In this document: piece after piece, positions 61,301 through 64,000 of the stretch
How the letters are laid out: every line of letters begins with the position of its first letter
Position numbering within the stretch: position 1 is the stretch's first letter
Source of the DNA: Echinarachnius parma
Lineage: Eukaryota; Echinodermata; Echinoidea; Clypeasteroida; Echinarachniidae
Assembly (NCBI GenBank): GCA_037951105.1
Contig: JBAMJV010001373.1
Coordinates: 1 to 64,000 of the forward strand
Direction: 5' to 3'
DNA: 64,000 nt
Program-made: the position numbers and the translations under genes
Notes under the pieces: generated by a model
Database searches by the model: none
What the model was told of the DNA's origin: nothing
What the model saw: only the letters and a program-made list of their open reading frames with translations

Positions 61301-62842
61301 GCCTTGAAAAAAGCCTGATAGTCAGCTGCCTTCATTGTCCAAGTAAACACTGGGGAAATCCCCTGTCTGCCTAGCCTTAAACTAGATGTTTTTCACACTA
61401 TTGATCAATTTGATGCTGTGTATGTCTGTATAAATTGCATAATTGCTTTGGCCTTTGTTCAACAAACAATTATAGCATGCCTTCATTGAATCATTGTGTT
61501 AATCTGTTCAAAGCTGGTTGTAAAGAATTCCTTAGAGTCACAAATTGACCTATATTCATTGTTATATACTTTGGAATGCGATACAAAAGCCACATGTATT
61601 GACTATTGTCTTGTCCAGACACCTATTGAAATGCTGCACCCCTGCAAATAGTACAAGTCAGAGTACTTTGCAGAACCCATTGTCAGTTAGGTCATTCAGA
61701 CACTAATCTCTGAAATAATCCCTTCAGCCTTTTGATAATACTGGCTGGCAGACAAGCCTAAACATGTAAACAACTGTTCTAAAACCTGTGTTTGAGGGCT
61801 GCACAGTCAGAAAGCTCAGGCTCAGATTGGAGCTTCAAGTCATAGATCAAATATTTTAAAAACTGGAATTTAAAGTGCTTCTGACATTGGAAAGCTCATG
61901 TAAGTTTTAAATTATATTCAATTCTAACCCCCTGTTATGTTAAGTTTGATTAATTGGTGAGATTTTAGCTAGAAATGATTTTATGATTTTTGCCAGTCTC
62001 ACAAATTTGTTTACTGCAGCCTGCCTATGAGAGTGACCCTAGGGTGGGTTGCATGTACGGCATTCTCTTCCAAAGCTGTAGTTAGTTAAAGCGTACGTGC
62101 GACTCGAAATTGCATAGACCTAGACAATTAATGAATTATAACATTTAGCATCGCCATCGGTTCTTTACTTTAATTTACTTAGTTTTAGTCAGCATTGAAC
62201 TTTAATTAAGTTGTGGGCACACTTTGATTCCTTTGCTTTGGCCATTTGATTAATTTGGTCATTTATGTAAAATGTTGTTGGTAGAGAATGCATGCTGGGC
62301 GTTTGAAGATAATAATATCTCAGAATGTGATATCATAATCATTTATTATTTAATTGCAAATCTGTTTATTAAATTATCACATCAGATTATCAGAATCTTC
62401 ACTATTTCTTTCAAGTTTCATGTGTGAAATGTTGATGATTTTTTACTCTTAAACGTTAACACTGCACTCAGCATTGGCCGACAGTAAAAGACTGCAATTA
62501 AATGTAAAACAAACAGGCCATGAAAACGATAGATTTGTCGATCTACACTCAGCAATGCAAATTTGCAATGGCAATGCTATACTACTTACTAAACTCATTT
62601 ATACTGTGGCCCGACATACTGCATTCCATGCTGGAATCTCAATAGTCATCACACAAAAATCTTGAAAAAGATCGTTATTCATCGCATGCACATCCTCACG
62701 TTTACATCCTCATATCACCACTATCAATTTAGACAAATGTCTAGGGAAATATAAATTGTTTTTCTTCGAATTAATCCAAATATTTACCGTCTTTAGTCCA
62801 AAACACAGCGCCGGTGTCGGTGACGTTGGAACTCCAGTCCAT
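52205..62842 (-). CDS. KIAA1328: hinderin (KIAA1328) orthologue, nine exons, 1025 aa
   Basis: Coding exons in transcript order: 62842-62788, 60567-60517, 60211-60051, 59026-58929, 56576-56461, 56181-56060, 55612-54112, 53663-52821, 52335-52205. Together they are 3078 nt with every phase matching. Evidence for the family: an N-terminal AVFWTKDESDAD; SLKDLRVEDKKRVANLIKEL (residues 101-120) leading into a coiled coil that reaches about residue 190 with YLDCQKLLSSYQ; a second Gln/Leu-rich coiled coil at about 469-519; and the terminal QVLEDVFFLK, all in the order known from vertebrate hinderin. Human hinderin is 577 aa; the extra length is in exons 7 and 8. An acidic run lies at about 645-665. 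Hinderin is known to bind the cohesin subunit SMC3. Exons 3, 5 and 9 have partial tandem copies, and intron 5 is apparently AT-AC. Confidence 0.88.
52396..52556 (-). repeat. degenerate partial copies of hinderin exon 9 in intron 8
   Basis: 52396-52484 resembles exon 9 and its acceptor: 'TGGTCAAGAAG', then a drifted middle, then 'CTGCGCACATCAGG' and 'GGAAGCTGAGG'. A shorter, weaker match ('AGCAGACTAATCTTGCCAAT', 'CATCTGAATGGAAC') lies at about 52521-52556. The reading frame is not kept and the acceptor is decayed. Confidence 0.55.
52821..53663 (-). CDS. KIAA1328: hinderin exon 8 (Pro/His/Arg-rich repeats)
   Basis: The acceptor TTTCCTAG precedes ATEQPFRGHDPTQQIG; the donor ACGG|GTTAGT is phase 1. 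It encodes a disordered region rich in VP and IPH motifs. A repeat of about 42 residues is visible: SIPHTGVTGHVPQDQR and GIPHAGVRGHIPHDQR. I know of no vertebrate counterpart to this repeat region. Confidence 0.75.
53664..54111 (-). other. hinderin intron 7
   Basis: AT-rich intron bounded by GTGAGT and TTTCCTAG. Nothing else seen. Confidence 0.6.
54112..55612 (-). CDS. KIAA1328: hinderin exon 7 (1501 nt)
   Basis: The acceptor TTTTACAG precedes ENASHSGWSPIKESS; the donor CGAG|GTGAGT leaves phase 1. It encodes a long polar region, a coiled coil (residues about 469-519, LQHKLLQQEKLLHEKQLEIQ) matching the second vertebrate coiled coil, and an acidic run near its end. It is much longer than the corresponding vertebrate sequence. 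Confidence 0.85.
55613..56059 (-). other. hinderin intron 6
   Basis: AT-rich intron bounded by GTAAAT and TTTTACAG. No repeat recognised. Confidence 0.6.
56060..56181 (-). CDS. KIAA1328: hinderin exon 6
   Basis: It begins after ...ACCATCAC| and reads (N)IQLQYLDCQKLLSSYQTKVS, then ENQEKLSNSLHERSSHIPHK. The donor AAG|GTAAAT is phase 0. The LQLQY..CQ.LLS.YQ pattern matches the vertebrate coiled-coil end. An alternative acceptor TGCAG|TAC a few bases on would break the frame with exon 5. Confidence 0.8.
56182..56460 (-). other. hinderin intron 5, apparent U12-type AT-AC intron
   Basis: On the minus strand the intron begins ATATCCTTTG (56460 downward) and ends ACGGTACCATCAC (down to 56182). TCCTTAAC at 56200-56193 matches the U12 branch-point consensus, with its adenosine at 56194, 12 nt from the intron end. 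No GT-AG pair keeps exon 5 and exon 6 in frame; the AT-AC pair does. Both boundaries carry ATATCC, so the exact cut is fixed only by the AT-AC rule. Confidence 0.75.
56461..56576 (-). CDS. KIAA1328: hinderin exon 5 (with apparent AT-AC downstream intron)
   Basis: The acceptor TTTTTTTCAG precedes IGEEKEVALQQLQVERKENK and MKTKGLHTQLAAILKERE. No GT donor keeps the frame, because the next codons reach a TGA. Instead GAAA|ATATCCTTTG gives a U12-type AT-AC donor, phase 1, joining to exon 6 as EREN-IQLQYLDCQ. Only this copy of six has the 3' half of the exon. Confidence 0.8.
56660..57308 (-). repeat. five extra tandem copies of the 5' half of hinderin exon 5 with its acceptor
   Basis: Besides the functional exon (GCTGCTGCAGAGC core on the plus strand at 56542), the same exon edge recurs with cores at 56682, 56816, 56948, 57112 and 57269; spacing is 140, 134, 132, 164 and 157 bp. 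Each copy has a polypyrimidine run, an AG acceptor and codons for IGEEKEVALQQLQ, then leaves the exon sequence after about 20 codons. The copies lack the MKTKGLHTQL half and any obvious donor. In frame they soon meet stops (for example after ERKENEN in the copy at 57269). Confidence 0.85.
57718..58825. mobile_element. second pearl/Tsp-like element with six-unit tandem array, in hinderin intron 4
   Basis: Same architecture as the 49153-50736 element: ACAAACTAGATGG start, palindrome TTCGACTGCGCGCAGTCGAA at 57734-57753, ATGCCTCCG, about six units of 150 bp (near 57850, 57988, 58135, 58290, 58439, 58588), an ACGTACGG-rich tail and an ATGCCTCCG..CGGAGGCAT hairpin. Units are more diverged and carry TGACCTTGACCTTTGACC. 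Confidence 0.75.
58929..59026 (-). CDS. KIAA1328: hinderin exon 4
   Basis: The acceptor TTTGCAG precedes DERRSPSKEAP and the conserved SLKDLRVEDKKRVANLIKEL. The donor AA|GTGAGT leaves phase 2, finished by the G of exon 5 (Lys). This is the most recognisable block of the family. Confidence 0.85.
59027..59710 (-). other. part of hinderin intron 3
   Basis: AT-rich intron sequence before the acceptor of exon 4. No feature recognised. Confidence 0.5.
59711..60024 (-). repeat. two extra tandem copies of the 3' half of hinderin exon 3 with its donor
   Basis: The phrase GACGTTTCCTTT (plus strand), part of the exon 3 end, occurs at 59744, 59902 and 60060, an exact 158-bp period. The copies keep codons for about the last 25-30 residues (SEKPTKEGKGN) and a usable GT donor: CAG|GTGTAT in one, and in the other a donor shifted by one base to CAA|GTATGT. 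No strong upstream acceptor is evident, so they are probably not used as exons. Confidence 0.8.
60051..60211 (-). CDS. KIAA1328: hinderin exon 3
   Basis: The acceptor CCTTGCCAG precedes VTDTATGAKKTYTMSRQQVV; the exon ends KPTKEGKGNVSKQ with donor CAG|GTATGTTG, phase 0. Its basic, low-complexity composition suggests a disordered linker. The 3' half with its donor is repeated twice more downstream in the intron at a 158-bp period. Confidence 0.8.
60517..60567 (-). CDS. KIAA1328: hinderin exon 2
   Basis: The acceptor CTATTTAG is followed by AA, completing GAA (Glu), then SDADLNPMSRRSAHVP. The donor CCAG|GTATGT is phase 1. The joined residues continue as VPG, as in vertebrate hinderin. Confidence 0.8.
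60671..60846. mobile_element. palindromic MITE with CTGGAGGTGTTGCATAAA ends
   Basis: The 176-bp segment starts CTGGAGGTGTTGCATAAA and ends with its inverse. Internal arms (GATTAATTGCAAAGTT / AACTTTGCAATTAATC-like) also pair. It is flanked by GTA on both sides and lies in hinderin intron 1. It could form a long hairpin in the pre-mRNA. Confidence 0.7.
60847..62787 (-). other. hinderin intron 1, mostly featureless
   Basis: No exon recognised. A short perfect hairpin (AAGGGGTTAA..TTAACCCCTT) lies at about 61261-61292. The rest is AT-rich. Confidence 0.5.
62788..62842 (-). CDS. KIAA1328: hinderin exon 1 (start)
   Basis: ATG at 62842 in the good context CTTCAAAATGG opens MDWSSNVTDTGAVFWTKD. The donor GACG|GTAAAT leaves phase 1. 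The AVFW segment matches the AAFWSRD start region of the vertebrate protein. A GC-box-like GGGCGGG lies just upstream. Confidence 0.8.
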
Positions 62843-62943
62843 TTTGAAGATCCCGCCCACGCAAAATTATGTTTAGTTGCTGTTGTCGTTGTTGATTCTA
62901 TGTTGGGTGTGCAGGAGCCATATGCATGCCAATGCAATACATA
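62843..62943 (-). promoter_or_regulatory. hinderin proximal promoter / 5' UTR
   Basis: Between the start codon and the first upstream transposon lie a GC-box-like GGGCGGG (about 62852-62858) and a CCAAT-like ATTGGC near 62928. There is no TATA box. The region is only about 100 bp before a pogo-like MITE interrupts it, so the true start site may be within or beyond that insertion. Confidence 0.4.
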
Positions 62944-63103
62944 CAGTGTAACCTCATTATAACGAGCACCTTGGGTCCATTGAATTTACCTCGTTATATC
63001 AGATATCGCGTTGTATATCAATAAAATGCATAGAACCTAGACCTGTGAAATTACCTCGCTATATCGGGTACCTCGTTATAAAGAGCTCTATATATATCTA
63101 CTG
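62944..63103. mobile_element. pogo/Tigger-like MITE upstream of hinderin
   Basis: TA|CAGTGTAACCTCATTATAAC at the left; a right half ending CTACTG|TA, with internal ACCTCGTTATA repeats on both sides. The CAGT..AACCTCRTTATAACGA terminus and TA duplication are typical of pogo-type elements. About 160 bp, no ORF. Confidence 0.65.
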
Positions 63104-63228
63104 TATCTCTATTTTCTATTCATCAGTTTTGCTTTTTATTTACCGGAGGAGGTGGCCTTACTTTTATTGTTGACTTGTGTAATATTGTTATTTTAAGACA
63201 GTATGTTATGTATTCTACTTGTGCAATA

Positions 63229-63683
63229 TTAAAGGAACTACAGCGTCTAAATGGCCTAATTTTCACAATTCGGCTCTCTATATGTAATTTTTCCCGAAGA
63301 AAAAGAATTTGGCAGTCATTTCTCATGAAATCAATCAATTTTGGGATAATTAGTAAATATCTAATTGTCCTGGGAACGCCCCTTTTAAATCGCCAAAATG
63401 TGACGTCATCTAAAGAACGGACTAATGAACTAAATTCTGTAGATAACTCGTCGTGACGTATTAGCCAATGAATTGTCAATCACATGTCGATCACGCTGCC
63501 GATTCCGGACCCTAAATGTGGGTGGGGCGTAAACTGGCTGCTAAGCGAGATTTGGCATCAGAAAACTAGTCTTAAATCACTACTGTGTTTATTTTTATGG
63601 ATTTTTTTTTCGGCAGACCTATGATTCAAGTCATCAACTATAGAATAAGTGTCAAAGTACGTTGTATTCTTTAGGTCCTTTAA
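63229..63683. mobile_element. TTAA-flanked MITE, copy 2 (inverted relative to 39023-39474)
   Basis: TTAA AGGAACTACAG at the left and TTTAGGTCCT TTAA at the right. The interior is closely similar to the reverse strand of the 39023 copy, including GTGACGTCATCTAAAG. Lies upstream of the hinderin promoter. Confidence 0.75.
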
Positions 63684-64000
63684 TGTTCCTTATTTTCTCA
63701 CGACAGTTACTTGTGAGGGCTCGCATGTCTCCGGGCAACACTTACTTTTGTGAGCCCTGGCCCACTTGTAGTTGTAGGCTACATGTCCCCTTTTCTCCCT
63801 TTCATTCACTTTCTTCTTTCATTAATGATTTTGTATTGTTTGTATTTTGCATTTTGTAACTCATGTATACTCTGTAAGTTCTGTTTTAAATTTTGGCCTA
63901 ATAAATACTACTACTCATAATAATAATAATCAAATTTCTTTTCAATTTAATTTCACAATTAATACAATTTCCAATTCTAAGGTGGCTGGGTTTTTAAAAT
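63684..64000. other. non-coding DNA at the window end
   Basis: AT-rich with a (TAA)n patch at about 63908-63932. No feature recognised. Confidence 0.45.

Noticed and set aside
62474..62665. 63-codon plus-strand ORF near the hinderin start
   Set aside because: Lies in hinderin intron 1 on the opposite strand, with no recognisable domain.

Overview
This is animal nuclear DNA. Two spliced genes have GT-AG introns, plus one apparent AT-AC intron. The rest is AT-rich non-coding sequence packed with DNA-transposon remnants, SINEs, a LINE fragment, poly-G tracts and tandem repeats. The gene content, the pearl/Tsp-like arrays with an ATGCCTCCG...CGGAGGCAT end hairpin, and the many short 'CAGTGGCGTAGC' elements holding poly-G suggest a marine deuterostome, most likely an echinoid (inference, not proven).

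Layout. 1-29.6 kb: no convincing coding exon. A CpG-rich stretch at about 1.03-1.66 kb carries CRE-like sites, a CCAAT box and a TATA box and reads like a Pol II promoter. The rest of this stretch is intergenic or a very long first intron, with MITEs, microsatellites and a degenerate 240-bp tandem repeat (17.0-18.6 kb). 29.66-36.11 kb, plus strand: a four-exon gene for a 93-residue NMES1/C15orf48-type (NDUFA4-family) mitochondrial protein. Its introns hold a foldback element, a 1.6-kb TIR element and a 0.55-kb CCGTA-rich element. 38.8-51 kb: a transposon graveyard. It includes a Harbinger-like MITE, TTAA-flanked MITEs, and a 5.1-kb element with very long inverted repeats. Inside that element lie a broken PIN/FEN-like ORF, a 5'-truncated non-LTR retrotransposon and a tRNA-derived SINE. 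A nine-unit array follows, each unit with nuclear-receptor half-sites. 52.2-62.84 kb, minus strand: a complete nine-exon gene for a hinderin (KIAA1328) orthologue, reconstructed at 1025 residues with every junction in frame. The two genes are convergent.

Most notable. (1) Hinderin intron 5 has no usable GT-AG sites, but it has a textbook U12-type AT-AC structure (ATATCCTTT start, TCCTTAAC branch point 12 nt before the terminal AC), and using it restores the reading frame and a conserved segment. (2) Three different hinderin exons have tandem partial copies of one exon edge with its splice site: exon 3 (3' half plus donor, three copies, 158-bp period), exon 5 (5' half plus acceptor, six copies), exon 9 (degenerate copies). 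(3) Two pearl-like mobile elements carry arrays of DR1-type nuclear-receptor motifs. (4) At least four MITEs share TTAAAGG ends. (5) A giant TIR element carries X-box-like GTTGCTAGGCAAC palindromes.

Exon calls come from reading splice sites, phase continuity and remembered family features. No alignment or transcript data were available.
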